From NCBI GenBank assembly GCA_037954235.1, contig JBBMOA010000018.1, positions 3,618,501 through 3,682,500 of the forward strand: a stretch of 64,000 nt of DNA, given 5' to 3'. The stretch is from Aulostomus chinensis (lineage: Eukaryota; Chordata; Actinopteri; Syngnathiformes; Aulostomidae). Each line of letters starts with the position of its first letter. The stretch's first letter is position 1. The translations under genes and the position numbers were made by a program. Positions 12,001 to 24,978 of this stretch are shown one piece after another. The notes under the pieces are model-generated. The model saw nothing but the letters and a program-made list of their open reading frames with translations. It was not told the origin of the DNA and ran no database searches.

Positions 12001-14965
12001 GGGTTAACCCTTGCAGGCTCCTTCATGGTAGAATTAAACCCTCAGAAAAGGAAAACAGAGAACAGCGAAACGTTTACCAAAATGTGGAATGAAATACTCT
12101 CAATACGGTCACATTAATAGCATGTCGGTGAGACTGCCTGAGAATGGTCTATAAATAAAGATCGTCTCCTTCAGAAGGAATCTGTGTTCAGACTGTCCTA
12201 GCCGGTCCTCATTAAGCACCTAATTGATTTTCTCTGAGGAGCGAAGTCATGGGTTAAACCGCTCATTTACTACATAGAGCTGCTTTAGCCTCAGCAAGCC
12301 GCTGACAGTTAAAGGTGATGGTGAGTCAATGGTCCGAATGCACACCAGTGCTGCTGGGAACAGTGACGGGTCCTACAGTTCCGTTTGTCATCAGTCAGCC
12401 CCGAGGTGAGCTGGCGCCTTCCTCCCAACCCCAGAATCAATCCCCCTCATCTCTGAGTGACAGCTGATGAAAGTGAGGAAGCAGAGATATACAGGTAGAA
12501 AATTGCCAATTTTCTCCTTAAGAGCCTCCCCGGGTTTTATATCATCTGATCAATCATGTAATTATTTAAACTGTTAAGAAGCACTTAAGCTTAATTGTAG
12601 GTAAAGGAAATATTGTGCAGCAATGATTTCTCCCCAAAAGCTGCAGCTCTCAAATCTGAAATGTTCCTCGGCCTTCATTCAAGGACCTACTTTTTTTTTC
12701 ATGTGGCTGTTTATTTTAGTTAATGCTTCTCAGTTGTTGATCTGGGTGGAAATACATTATTTTTGGGGAGGGGGGTAATTTTCTAGATGAGAAACATGTT
12801 GACGTACCAACAGTAATAGAATTTGAGGTTTGGATTTGGTTATTTTTTCCCCCTGGTGGAGAGGAATCGATGGTCCTTTTCTGAGGTACCTTGAGCTGGA
12901 TGACTGAGAATCAATGGTCCTTGTGTTTTTACAGCTTCTTGTTATAAATGGTGTAGTTTGATGACTTTTGTAAGAAAACAAGGCTTTCAAACCTGCCAGC
13001 AAGAAGGTGAACAGCTGTTAAACTAAGCAGATGAATCGTCCACCCAAGTCCTGGACACACGGGACAACATCGACAATCCCAACAGATTATAAAAAGACCG
13101 ATTTGTCAGCAGAGCTGAATAACTGGGATCCAACATTTAGTAGTGGTGCCAGACTAGGATGAGGGTTTGACCACAAGACCTTCCCAGTCCTGACAGTTTA
13201 CAGGGAACACACACTGAAAGGCCTCAGAACGTTTTCTCTCACGATGGCTGATAAACTTGAGATTGTACACAACAGGGCTTTGCACTTGGAGCTCATGAAA
13301 GTACTCATGAGAACAAGAGCTCGCAGATGAGCTGTGTGAAGTGCAGGGGTAGGCGAGGGGAGTGCGCACTTGACGCCGCTCACTGGAGCCCAGGCTAAGC
13401 TAGGCAGGCTAATGCTGAAGATAATAGCAACAACACAAGCTAACGGCTCTGTTTCCACTGGCTACTGATGGTACACACTCACGGTTGGCTTGGTCACGAG
13501 TACACACCCGCAGACTCTAGTGTGTACCCCTCACACACTCGAGGATGTATGTACCAAATATCCACGCTGTGTATTTCCAGCTAAAGCTCATTCGCCTTGG
13601 CAGTAAATACACTGTATTTCTGGCACACATACCTGATTTTTACACTTCAACTACAAGAAATACAACAATAAATCCTGCAATCAAAATTCTACAACATGAC
13701 GTGTGTTACAAAGAGCCACATCTCTTCAGTGTCCTTCCCGTACCTTCCTCTTATCTCCGATATGGAAAGTGTGGCCGTATTCAAACAGTCAAACCTTTTT
13801 TCTTTTTTTTTAATTTTAGCGCGATTTTCCTCTCGCAGCCTTTCATCTTCTCTATATCTGTCCCATTTGATTAGAAGTTTGTCATCTCTCCTGCTGCTTT
13901 CTGCCTCGCCTCTTTCATGTCCTGTCCAACACAGATCAATTCTTCATGGTGCACATTCCCATTCCCTGTTGATGCTGTCAGCTCTTCTAAGAGGAGACGG
14001 CCGCTGCAGTCACTGCTCACATGTGCCAGACTACGGCCTGACCTCGCAAAGAGCCATCACGCAGTCACCTGACATTCTATTCATTTCTTAATCTCTCCTC
14101 TCTCTTTGCCTTTAACATGGTTTTCTTTTTTTTTTTTTTAATGGATGGTGCTTAATTTAGAGGACAGGAAAATAAAGGATCTAATCAAAATGATCATGTT
14201 GCCCATGGCGTTTTGCTTCACTGATGAATAATTTCTCAATCATATGCTGCAGTTCTCTGCAGAGGACATATAAAGCACTAATCCTCCAGCACAGAGGAGG
14301 AGGTTCAGTAGATGGATGAAGGAAGCAAGAGTGAGGGACGCACACAATGTGTCTGGAGCGAAGAAATCATCTGACAACAGCAAAAAGAGCAAGAGGACTT
14401 AAAATCATTGCTGCACAATGTAACGTGGCTCCATACCGCCCCTGCATGTGAAATCAACTCAGCTGATTTGCAGTGTAAACTGTGACTTGAGGTCATGTGA
14501 CTCGTGACCGGCGGAATCCTGCAGGTGACTGTTTAGCTGCATAATGAATCGGGGCACATTCGTGGTTTGCTCAGCATTAAAGAACGTGTTCTAACAATCC
14601 AGCCATGTGGGAACGTTCGCAGTAATCCTTACATCATGTCTCTGAATACACAACTGAGATTTGATGCAAGCTTCCGAGTGTTACATCTAAAATTCCCATA
14701 TGCAGATGGATGCTCAAAGAAAGAGAGCTTTGTGAATGCAGTCATGCTTGTGAACTGGCTCACAATTAAGTCCCCTCTTCCCTTGTGAGGTTACGTGATA
14801 AAGACTTTTATTCCGGCACCCACAGTGAGCAGAGTAAAGTGCAGTTATCTCTCCATTGACTGTTGGAGCCAGCCACAGAGCCAGAGCGCCAGCTGGAGGG
14901 GACGATGCTACGGCTTAGCAACCGAGAGCACAGGCAGCAGTGGCAAAGGAGTAAGTGACCCTGAG

Positions 14966-14967
<2 letters not shown>

Positions 14968-14998
<31 letters not shown>
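14968..14998. repeat. (GT)n microsatellite
   Basis: A GT run of about 31 bases ending in CACGCGC. Confidence 0.95.
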
Positions 14999-14999
<1 letters not shown>

Positions 15000-15153
15000 A
15001 CGCGCAAGAGAGAGAAAGAGGGAGGAGATCTGGCAACTTCCCGTTGGATTAGCTTCTGACACCTAGCACATTCAGATCCTCTATGGAAAAAAAAGGCCTG
15101 GAGCTACGACAGAAATGGATTTGACATTAGGTTCAGCTGTCATCGACATCACT

Positions 15154-15257
<104 letters not shown>

Positions 15258-17146
15258 TGAAGGGGGATGACAGGATGACCCAAAGGCACTGAGATTCTTC
15301 TATTAGGGCCTGATACATGTCAAACCATCATGACATCACTTTCCCCATCAGGTTACCCATCCTCAGTCAGACTGAGTGGCCCAACATGGCTGCCTCAATA
15401 GGGGACACAATAAATGTGTTTCCCTAAGACGTAAATCTTACGCAACTTTTTGCAAAGCTGCATGAGAGGAAATGCGAGCTACGGCCGTTTCCATAAAGCG
15501 GTTAGAAGCAAATTAACCGGGTTGCGTCGTGCACATTTGCGTCAGAGGGTGGCAGTTCGAGCATTGTTATGAGGGCCGTAACAGGCAGCGTAGAGGGAGA
15601 AAGGCTGGCTCATTGTTTTGGTCTCCAGCTGAAAACAGGGAGAGGTCCTGAGGAATTACTCTCAGTTGGACAAGCTGTAATTGTTCTCGGGTGCCAGCTG
15701 GACAGGGAACATTTACTCTCGCTATAATCATGTATGAAACACTGATGTCATTTAGGGGAAGAAGTAATGATGACCACAGGACGTTAGGAAGTCACATGGT
15801 GTCAATCAAAGGAGAGCGGCAATCCGTACACAGAGGTGGAGGAAGCGTTGGAGGGATGTATAGATAGGGGTGATAACAATCAAAGGGAGAGCTGGCTTGT
15901 ATACCTTTATGGATTTGAGGACTTGTTGATTTTCGTAGCGATGCCAGAAAACATCCTAAACATTTAAAAACTGTGTCGTGTACCCGCAGCAGTAGCTACT
16001 CCAGTACACCCCATTTGTAAAACCGGCCCAACCTCTGTGTGAAGATGGATGAATGTAATGCTTTCTTTAGCGTGACCCCCAGCCAGAAACCATAAGCTAT
16101 TAGCAAGTTAGCACCAGCCACGGTGAGTTTAGCAGCTGACGGCTGCGCCTGAGCGAGTCGGGCTCACTGTGGCGAGTCCCAGTAACACACAGGAGCCAGA
16201 AGATCGGCTGTCTGTGCTTTGAATGTTTAGTGGAACAACACATTAAAAGGAACCTTCTGCATTTGGGCTTGTTTTTGCTGCTTTTTGTCCTTTTGTATTG
16301 AGCCTTGATACGCAACCCGAGGTGTGAAATAACCCCTGACTTATGTGGGCTGCTCCATCCACTCTGGAGTTTTAGGTGTGTGCTTGCGTCAGCTGGCAAT
16401 GTGAGCCCAGCTAGCCTGAACACAGAAAGAAAACTATTGATGTCTCCGTCAGCCTAAGCCCTGAACCCCAACGACATTTCAGGGTGGAATTGTTTTTTAA
16501 GTCCAGCTTTAATGAAGGTGTTTAAGGGGAGGATTTTCTCCTTGGTGAAGCACAGTTTCAACTTCAAGGACACAACGATTGAGACTGAAACAAAAGTCAG
16601 TCCACATGTGTGAGACTGTTCCAGCCGTCTGTATAAGCCATGACAAAAGCAGCAGCCCAGAGCGGTGGAAGCTGCTGTCCATCAAGCTCTCGGAGGGCAG
16701 CAGAGTTGGGTGGTATTTTAGCAAAGAAGACTTGCATTGTTCCAAGAGTGGTAAATAGAAGCAAAACATGGACTATCCAGCTGGAGCTAATGTCTCATAG
16801 ACGAGACACAGTTAATTAACTGCAAGACTAATGCTTCCACTGCATCCAAATGCTGCATACTCACCCTCACACCATTACTGAACTCAGATCAACATCGGAG
16901 AAAACGGCACAAGAAAGAATGAGAAAAGAAACGTCTGAAATGTACAAACATGCAACAGAACAGGAGGGCAGACTGAGAACCACAGATCTGCCACCTCCAA
17001 TCACTGGGAAAGACAAAACCACATCATGGACTGAGGGGGAAAAGGCCAAGATTAAGGAATCAGAAAACAACAGATACAAACATTAGGTCAGGGAAGAGGA
17101 GTAGAAACTTGGAAATGGGCCCAGCTAGGGGACAGGAGACTAGGAC

Positions 17147-17163
17147 GGGGGGGGGGGGGGGGG
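17147..17163. repeat. Poly-G run
   Basis: Seventeen consecutive G. Confidence 0.9.
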
Positions 17164-18034
17164 TGTTGTGCTGTCTCACTCCTACGATGCATCCTTGTCC
17201 TTGAAAACCAGCTGACAGAGATCAAACCTGTCTCAAATGAAGCACCCTGTCTTACTCAACAACTGACTAAGATATGCAGCGAATCCCTCCACTTAGTCGA
17301 AGTGAAAATTGCATAAAGATTCAAAATCCAATATGGCTGCCACAGGAAGTAAGTTACATGTCTATTTTTGGCTGGTCTTTATCTTTTCTTTCTTTTTCTT
17401 TTTTTACCCTAAATGCGTAAAAATACATTTAAAAATATGTAAAAACTGAAACCAGTGTGACACTAATGGATATCTGGAGGCAAAGTGAGGCAGCAGCTCA
17501 GTGCCCTGGTTAGTTTTCCTTTTTAAATCACAAATTAAGAATCCAGACCTCAAATCGATGATGGTTCAGAGCAGCTGATAATGAAATAGTGGCGGTGTAA
17601 ACAGCAGAACTCTCGACATCCTGCTTGAATCCTCCGAACACACGGTTGGCAAACAGCTGCGAACAGCACAGATGGAGTCAGTGTAGCAGGTAGGAGAACT
17701 GGCTCCACTTCAGCGGCGCGCCGCCCCGCGTACGTGCCCCGCGTGTTTGATTCTTCAGTCAGACTTCACATTTCTGTCCCACTTCACTCTGCATGAAAAG
17801 CCTCTCGTACACCCACGGACAGGAACTCGCACATGTTTTTCACAGGCCGGTCTTCAGCTGTGCGGATGTGCAGCCATAAGCCTGGTGATGCATTTTTAAT
17901 GGCGGTTTTATGATTGGTATAACTACTCCGCTTTATGCCCACAGCACATTTAAACCTAGTTTAAGCTGACCAAAGCAAGTGCGAGTGGAACATGGACGTA
18001 TAGCTCATAAATACAGCCCACGAAGGGCGAACCT

Positions 18035-18399
18035 GGCTGCACGGTGGTGCAGTGGTCAGCACTGTGGTTCCGGGTTCGAGTCCCGGCTCGGGCGCGGGAT
18101 CTTTCTGTGTGAGTCTCCATGTTCTCCCCGTGTCTGCGTGGGTTCTCTCTGGTACTCCAGCTTCCTCCCACAGTCCAAAGACATGCAAATGGGGACGAGA
18201 CTGATTGATTCTCTAAATTGACCGTAGGTGTGACTGTGAGTGTGAATGGTTGTCTGTCTCTCTATGTTGGCCCTGTGATGGACTGGCGACCTGTCCAGGG
18301 TGAACCCCGCCTCTCGCCCGTTGACGCTGGGATAGGCTCCACCCCCCCGCGACCCTTACTAAAAAGGAATAAGCGGAAGACGACGATGGACGATGGATG
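18035..18399 (+). mobile_element. tRNA-derived SINE, second copy with target-site duplication
   Basis: Same family and orientation as the copy at 10793. It has the A-box-like TGGTGCAGTGG, the B box GGTTCGAGTCC, the shared body and a GATG-rich tail. Compared with that copy it lacks about 16 bases between the A and B boxes (the CCTCACAGCAAGAAG part). The flanks GAAGGGCGAACCT (18022-18034) and GAAGGGCGAATCT (18400-18412) differ by one base and are the target-site duplication. Confidence 0.9.
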
Positions 18400-18412
18400 G
18401 AAGGGCGAATCT

Positions 18413-20139
18413 TTCTATACTACTTTGCTCTAATTCCCATTGAGTGCAACATTATGAATGCAACACTTTGCAGACGTCGGTGATCTTCTCGGCAGTGTTT
18501 CCTAGAGTCTGATAACTATGATAGATGGAGTAGCAATGGCAACTTTGACCTGAAAAAAACAAAACGAAAACAAAACCAAACAAACAAAAGTTAATAAAAA
18601 AAAACCAGCAATAAGAAATGTGGCGAAATGCCATCAGGAAGTGTGTCATATTTGTCGTCTGGCATATGGACTCTCTGGGTCACATGACATGGGAGGTTTT
18701 GAAAAAAAGAAAAACAACGACTTGTCCGTAAAATTATTCATATAAGACATAAGAGGCAGTTACATGCTGGGGAAAAAAACGGCTGTCTTAACGGTCCAGT
18801 CTTGTGTTATTGATCCGAGGTCACTGGGTCACCTGATATGAGAGCTATGGACAAAACAATGAATTTTTTCCATTAAAATGTGATATAAAACATAAGAGGC
18901 CATAAAATGTAATTAAAAAAGGAGGTGCGTCTTATGTTTGGTATTGATTTGGCATCGCCGGATCACATGACACCGAAGCTTTTGGAAAAGTACTCCAGAA
19001 TTTTGCACTCGAATATTCATATAAAAATAGAGATATGAATAAAAGTGCATAAAACACTGTCATTTGTCCAATTATTAATAGGAAAAAAAAATAACTGTTC
19101 CGAAAAGGTTCCATCCAGGAGAAGATATTAATTTCTAAAATTTCACTGGGAAAAAAAAAATAAAGTCCCGATGAGAAATAAATAATTTAAAGAAAACAAA
19201 AAGTCCTAAAAAAAAAAAAAAAAAAGTGACTGGCAGAAAAATAAAGTGTGTTTTTATGTCTCCAATTATGAATCTTCTCTAGATCTCTAAAAAAAACAAC
19301 AACAAAAAACTGTCTCTGAGGACGGAAGCATCTGCGTTTTTTAAATATTGACTGATGAATTTAAAGAAGCTGGATTTCTAGTCTCCCTTGTGTGGTTTAG
19401 AAGCGATTTGGAATGCAACTCTTATTATTTCATTAAGAGCGGTTTGCTCCCAGAAAACTTCAAACCAACCGAATCATCTTTGAAGATCTGAGACGAGAGA
19501 GAGAGAGAGAGCGAGAGAGAGAGAGAGAGAGAGATTGTGGTTTCTGGGCTTGTTTTTTTCCCATTCTGCATCCTCTCTCGACTCCACTCTTGCTGGACAT
19601 CTCTGTTATTTATTAAACATAAGGACAGAGATCTGCATCAAGAATAAATAGAAAATAGAGAGATTTGCATCGTGTCGGTTTCCAGGATGAGCGCCGCTTT
19701 GCGCTGACACAAAGGAGACTTTAGCAGTAATGGCATCCATAATTTCTGAAGCTTCGCTCGAGCGCACCGGCTCAGCAGAGACAGCAATAAAATAAACCTT
19801 CGCAAACAAAAGCTGAGAAGCCAAAAATCCGAAGCTAAACTTTATCAACTCCTTCCTCAACCGCGACTCGGCTTCATTCAATTCCTGGAGACTGAAGACA
19901 GGAGCATGAAGGAGGTTGAGAGGAGGAATGAAACTGGTCAAAACTTTTCAGTCAATCCAAAGAAAGCCGCGATGGATTTAGGGTCCCCTGGAGACTTACA
20001 ACAAAATCACACACACAAAAAAAATTCTCACTCCAGGTTTGAATTAAAAACTGAGCGAAATTCTAAGATTTTAATTTGCGTTTTTAAATGGAGTTCAGCA
20101 AACTAATGGAAGTGTGTCATCCCTGCCTGAGGTCATGTG
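18413..20139. other. Non-coding, A-rich stretch
   Basis: AT- and A-rich sequence with several poly-A runs (18540-19300). A (GA)n tract lies at 19495-19534. No coding signal is recognised. Confidence 0.6.
19495..19534. repeat. (GA)n microsatellite
   Basis: About 40 bases of GA with one GC interruption. Confidence 0.95.
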
Positions 20140-20260
20140 ATCACTGGTGTTTTGTTTGTTTGTTTGTTTGTTAGCCGTTCATCTCCGAAACTAACAGATG
20201 GATTTGGATGAGTTTGGTTGTAGTTCCTGGATCCTGGAGACAAATTTCAATCAAATTTGA
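20140..20260 (+). mobile_element. MITE-like repeat fragment with (TTTG)n
   Basis: A (GTTT)n run leads into 'gttagccgttcatctccgaa' and 'gatggatttggatgagtttgg'. This matches the start of the dispersed fish repeat in which (GTTT)n is followed by TTAGCAGGATTACG..GGACGGATTT. It is truncated and diverged. Confidence 0.4.
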
Positions 20261-20292
20261 AATCAAAATCAAATTAGAATGTTTCAGCTTCA

Positions 20293-20315
20293 AAAAAAAG
20301 AAAGAAAGATATATT

Positions 20316-20351
<36 letters not shown>

Positions 20352-20897
20352 CATACTGTATATACACACACACATACAGTCTATACATATACACACATAT
20401 ATATACACACACATACTGTATATACACACACATACAGTATATACATATACACACATATATATACACACACACATATACTGTATATACACACATACAGTAT
20501 ACATATACACACACATATATACACACATACAGTATACATATATACACATATATGCATATATATATACACACACATATATACACACATATACTGTATATAC
20601 ACACACATACAGTATATACATATACACACATACAGTATACATATATACACATATATGCATATATATGTAAACACATATACATACACACATACAGTATACA
20701 TATATACACATATATGCATATATACACACATATACATATATACTGAATATACACACACATATACATACACACATACAGTATACATATATACACACATATA
20801 TACATATATACTGAATACACACACACATATACATACACACATACAGTATACATATATACACATATATGCATATATATATATACACACATATATACTG

Positions 20898-20935
<38 letters not shown>
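20293..20935. repeat. Compound TA/CA minisatellite
   Basis: About 640 bases built almost only of TA, CA and the linkers ACAGTATA and ATATGCATAT. There is a loose higher-order unit: the string 'cagtatacatatatacacat' recurs several times (near 20530, 20635, 20695 and 20850). Long open frames on both strands through it encode only Tyr/Thr/His/Ile or Cys/Val/Tyr/Ile runs and are artefacts. Confidence 0.97.
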
Positions 20936-20936
<1 letters not shown>

Positions 20937-20966
20937 TTATATTCTGGATTCTTGATATATTGGTAG

Positions 20967-21344
20967 ATATCTCTAAATAAAAGTTAATGAAATGTATTTT
21001 AGGAAGAGAGACAGATGTCAGGCTCTGATTCAAAGACCGGGAGGACATTTTTTGGCAGTTGGAAGGAATTTATGAGGCCATTCTGATACTTTTGTATGCA
21101 TGTAGCCTCCACAGTGAGGGTCAGCAGGTGTTTCCTCGCTGTACTTGTACATGTACTATCATTAACATGGGATTTTTTAATTTTTTCTTTTTTAAAAGCA
21201 GAAAGAAGATTAAGGTCTTTCCTTTTGAGCGATCAACAGAGATTTGAGTCACAGCAACAACAACAACAAAAAACATCGTAAACGCTTACGACTTCGCTAA
21301 AGTGTCAAACTGCAGACGGCCGCGAGCACGGCAGATGTCCAGGC
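20967..21344. other. Non-coding stretch
   Basis: Nothing recognised. A (CAA)n-like run sits near 21254-21272. Confidence 0.5.
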
Positions 21345-21801
21345 GAGGGTCATTTGTCCCGCCCATTTCAACGAGAAGGCAATTCAAAGTGCTTTACATG
21401 AAACACAGAGCAAGTAAACACGACAGGCAGCATAAAGAGCATAATTACATTCATGTAACTACCACTGAGTTAAAACCTAGATCGGAAACAGAAGACAGAG
21501 AAAAGCTAATAGAAGTGACAGTGCAGAACCAGACAGGAACCAGAAGCCTCGATTTGATTTGATCAAAGGCAGCAGCACACAGAGAAGTCTTCAGCCCCGA
21601 GAGTTGTTTGTTTTCAGGGAGTTTTTTCCAGATTTGTGGAGCACAAAAACAAAACGCTGCTTCTCCATGTTTTGGTCTTCGACTCTGGGGACAGAAAGCA
21701 GACCTGTCCCAGATGACCTGAGAGGTCTGGAGGGTTTCCTGACGTACCAGCAGATCAGAAATGTATTTTGGCCCCAAGCCGTTCAGGGCTTTACAGACCA
21801 A
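21345..21801 (-). mobile_element. LINE 3' end (reverse transcriptase C-terminus remnant)
   Basis: On the minus strand from about 21801 the frame reads a typical non-LTR retrotransposon ORF2 tail: KALNGLGPKYISDLLV, then GEAAFCFCAPQIWKKLPENK, then LSGLKTSLCAAAFDQ. A non-coding tail follows with 'catgtaaagcactttgaatt', typical of fish LINE 3' ends. The piece is 5'-truncated. Exact clade (L2-like or other) is not decided. Confidence 0.8.
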
Positions 21802-22042
21802 CTGAGGTACCTACTCCACATTATCAATAGATAATATTGATACTGTATTGCACTGTAAGTCCTGCACTGAACTACAAGTGGAGCTGCACTGGAGGAAGTT
21901 AAAAGGCTGGAGAGAAAGCTGGGCGATACACTGTACATGAGAGGAGAGGAGAGCAACACAACTCCAGCTGGCAGGCAGCAGGAGAGAAAGGAAGAGTAGA
22001 AATAGATGAAGGCTGAGTTTCTGCCTCATTCAGGCGGCTGGC

Positions 22043-22063
22043 TGTGTGTGTGTGTGTGTGTGT
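22043..22063. repeat. (GT)n microsatellite
   Basis: A short GT run of about 21 bases. Confidence 0.9.
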
Positions 22064-24929
22064 CTGTTCATAGGCTTCTCCTCTTTCCCTGCTCTAAACC
22101 AGACCTGAAGTAATTCACACTGGACCCGAATGTGCAGGTTTAGAGACTTCAATCCATAATTTTGGAACTAATTATTCATTTGAACAGCGGCGGTGTTCTT
22201 AGCAGCTGGTCTTTATGAATGCAACCCACCATATGATGAGTGGAAACATGCAAGGAAACGGGGAAAAAAAAAAAAAAGGGAAGCAGAAAAGCTCTGTTCC
22301 CTCTCATGTACGCGGTGAAACGAGGTCCTCACAGACCCACATAACGAAGCAGCAGGGAAAATGAAAATGTCCCGATCTGAACTGCCGCTGATGTTTGACA
22401 GAAGAGCCTGACGCGCTGCACGAGCTCATCACTTACTCCTGTTTTGTTGGGTGCTTTTCTTTGTCGTGTTAACTTTGAGTCCGACCTGAGACGGATGACT
22501 CCGTAGGACGTTCGAACCTATTTGCATTTCTGCATAATCAAGTCCTGCTCCCCTGAAATATTCATCCCCCTGCTGCACACCCAGTACATCTCCACACAGT
22601 CAGCTCTCCAACACGCGTGTAAGCCTGCTGTAAACAGGAAGTTCTACACACATAAAGTAGACCTATTTTATGAAGTGATGACAGCGTTGTTAACCCCCCT
22701 TTTGCTCTTCATGCCGCCTCATAAATCATCTAATGTTTCATCAAAAAACACCAGCGACTTCTCACTAATTAGGGTTCTTCTGAACCGTCACTTGCTGAAC
22801 TACCACCACCACCAGCGGCTAGGCTAGCACCGCTAACGCTAGCTCTGTCAAACAAGGTGCTGCTCGTCCCACGGGGCATGAAACGTCAGGTGAGGTCCTT
22901 TGGTTTTGTACCAAAGGCTTTATTTTTCTGACCAAGGAAGAACCAGACATTATAGGAGTGCACCCCAGAAGACCCGTGATTGGCTCACACTTCCAAACAG
23001 TCAGGAGCAAGCCTTCACACAGTGTCGGCGGGAAAAACCTTGAGGCAATGGCTCACTTTTCAAAGAGGATTGGAGGACGCCAGTTCAACACTTGGATACC
23101 AGAATTTAAGTTGTTGGCGGAAACGGCAGTGACGTGAAATAAGAAAAACTAGATAATTCAACAAGTAAATTCTTGAGTTACCAACGCGTGCGGTGCAACA
23201 GAAACAAGTGAATGCAGAAAGAAAAGAACCGCAGCTCACAACTTGCATCCGACTCCTGTCGCGAAGAGGGTAGAGGCGGTTGCTCGGTTGACAATGACAG
23301 GACTTGACACATCCCTTCATTCTGTTTTAAGATGTTGTGGCTTCTAACAGCCAAACAATACAAAGGTTAAAAAAAAAAGACTGTATCTGAAACCGAAAGA
23401 GACCTCAGAGAGCAGGGACACGTGGCTGATGCTCGATTTGAGACGTAATGTGAAAGGGACCCAAGGACAAACTATATAATAATCAATAATAATTCATTCG
23501 GAGTCAAAGAATGGTCCATCCAAACGGACGAGACCCAGACAAAGCATGAACACCGGCTCCACAAGAGGAGCAGCAGTACATGACATTTCCTCGGTACCGG
23601 CTTCACCCTCCTCTCCACCCCGCAAATCAATTTTTCGTCTGTGGTCGCTGATCCATCATGTGATAAGAGCTGATTGCTGATAGCACTTGGATCCATTTGG
23701 GTATTAAACATATTGACACAGACTCCAAGATCCAGGGCGGAAAATAATGAATAAAATATAACAGTCCCCTTTCTGACCTCATTGGGATGCAGCCTGATTT
23801 GTGCTCTGGATGTCAGGAGTATCGATTAAAATGAAACAAAAACCCAAACAATTCTGAATATTTGAAACTGTCGCTGCTGGTTTTCTGCACCAACGTCACC
23901 ACCAACCCCAGCCAGGCGCATTCCTCCTCTCCTCTCCGACAGCGAGGTCAGTCACTCCGTCAGCTCAGAGTGCGGAGTAGCGTTTTAGCAACAAAAACAA
24001 AAAAAAAAACGATTTTTGAAACAATTTGAAGGAAATGAGGAGACAAGCAGTAGTGAGGTCACTCCACTCAAGAGTGCTACCAAGAACAGCACCTTCAGGC
24101 CCGCCACACGTCATAAAGAACGTCGAGCTCTTGGCGGCGGCTCCCATTTCAATATCACTAAAGTCTTGCGCTGTGCATGATGATGTGGTAAACTGGTACG
24201 AACCTTTTACCGGCCTGTTGCCATCGGGACCGCAGAGTTTCTGTTCTGACCGCAATAAATCAACATAGATGTTGTGGTGCTGAACTCGCAGTTCTGAGAA
24301 CCTCTGAGATGAGTTCACTGGACACTGGAGGCGATTCTGACAGCGGCAGGAACAGTAAATTAGCGTCCGAGTTTACAACACTAGCCGAGAAAAGAAAGCC
24401 ACACTTGTTGCCGTGCTATGGCCTTTAACTGAACCTCCACCATATCAGGAAGTCTAAACTTTGTGGCTGTTAAAAATAGTAATAAATATCCACATTTTAA
24501 AAAAAAGTGTCAGTGTCATGACCACTCTAATCCTGCATCAGGTCTCAGTTACTAAAAACCAGACTCTATTTGTGCACCACTTTATCCCAAAGTGAGAACG
24601 GTACAAAACAACCAGCAGGCAACATCAGTGCTTGCCCGGTGGCCCGTCACCAGTGAGTAATGGCTGAGAGGTTCAGTTCAAAGCCCCTGCAGCTACATGT
24701 GCAGGGACCGCGGAGACCTGGAGGCTGTAGCGGCGTCTGAAGGCAAACAGTGTTTGTGAAGCATTTGTCTTGTTGAATTCATTGCAACAACCCAGAGCGA
24801 AGCAGCAGGACCTTCCCTTTGCGAAGTCTTAACATTTCTCTCCTGTTGTTGTGAGCGCGTTGGAGGAATGTCCTGGTTAACATCAGCAGCTGCTACTGTA
24901 TTAATGACACCTGCGCTCACATCAGCGAG

Positions 24930-24931
24930 GT

Positions 24932-24977
<46 letters not shown>
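24930..24977. repeat. (GT)n(GA)n compound microsatellite
   Basis: A GT run that passes directly into a GA run. Confidence 0.95.

Positions 24978-24978
<1 letters not shown>

Noticed and set aside
11993..12011. Telomere-like TAGGGTTAGGGTTAACCCT
   Set aside because: Only two TTAGGG units and one inverted unit; too short for an interstitial telomere and it lies at the edge of a MITE-like fragment.
20208..21048. Long open frames (up to 252 codons) on both strands
   Set aside because: They translate the TA/CA minisatellite into Tyr/Thr/His or Cys/Val/Tyr runs; simple-sequence artefacts.
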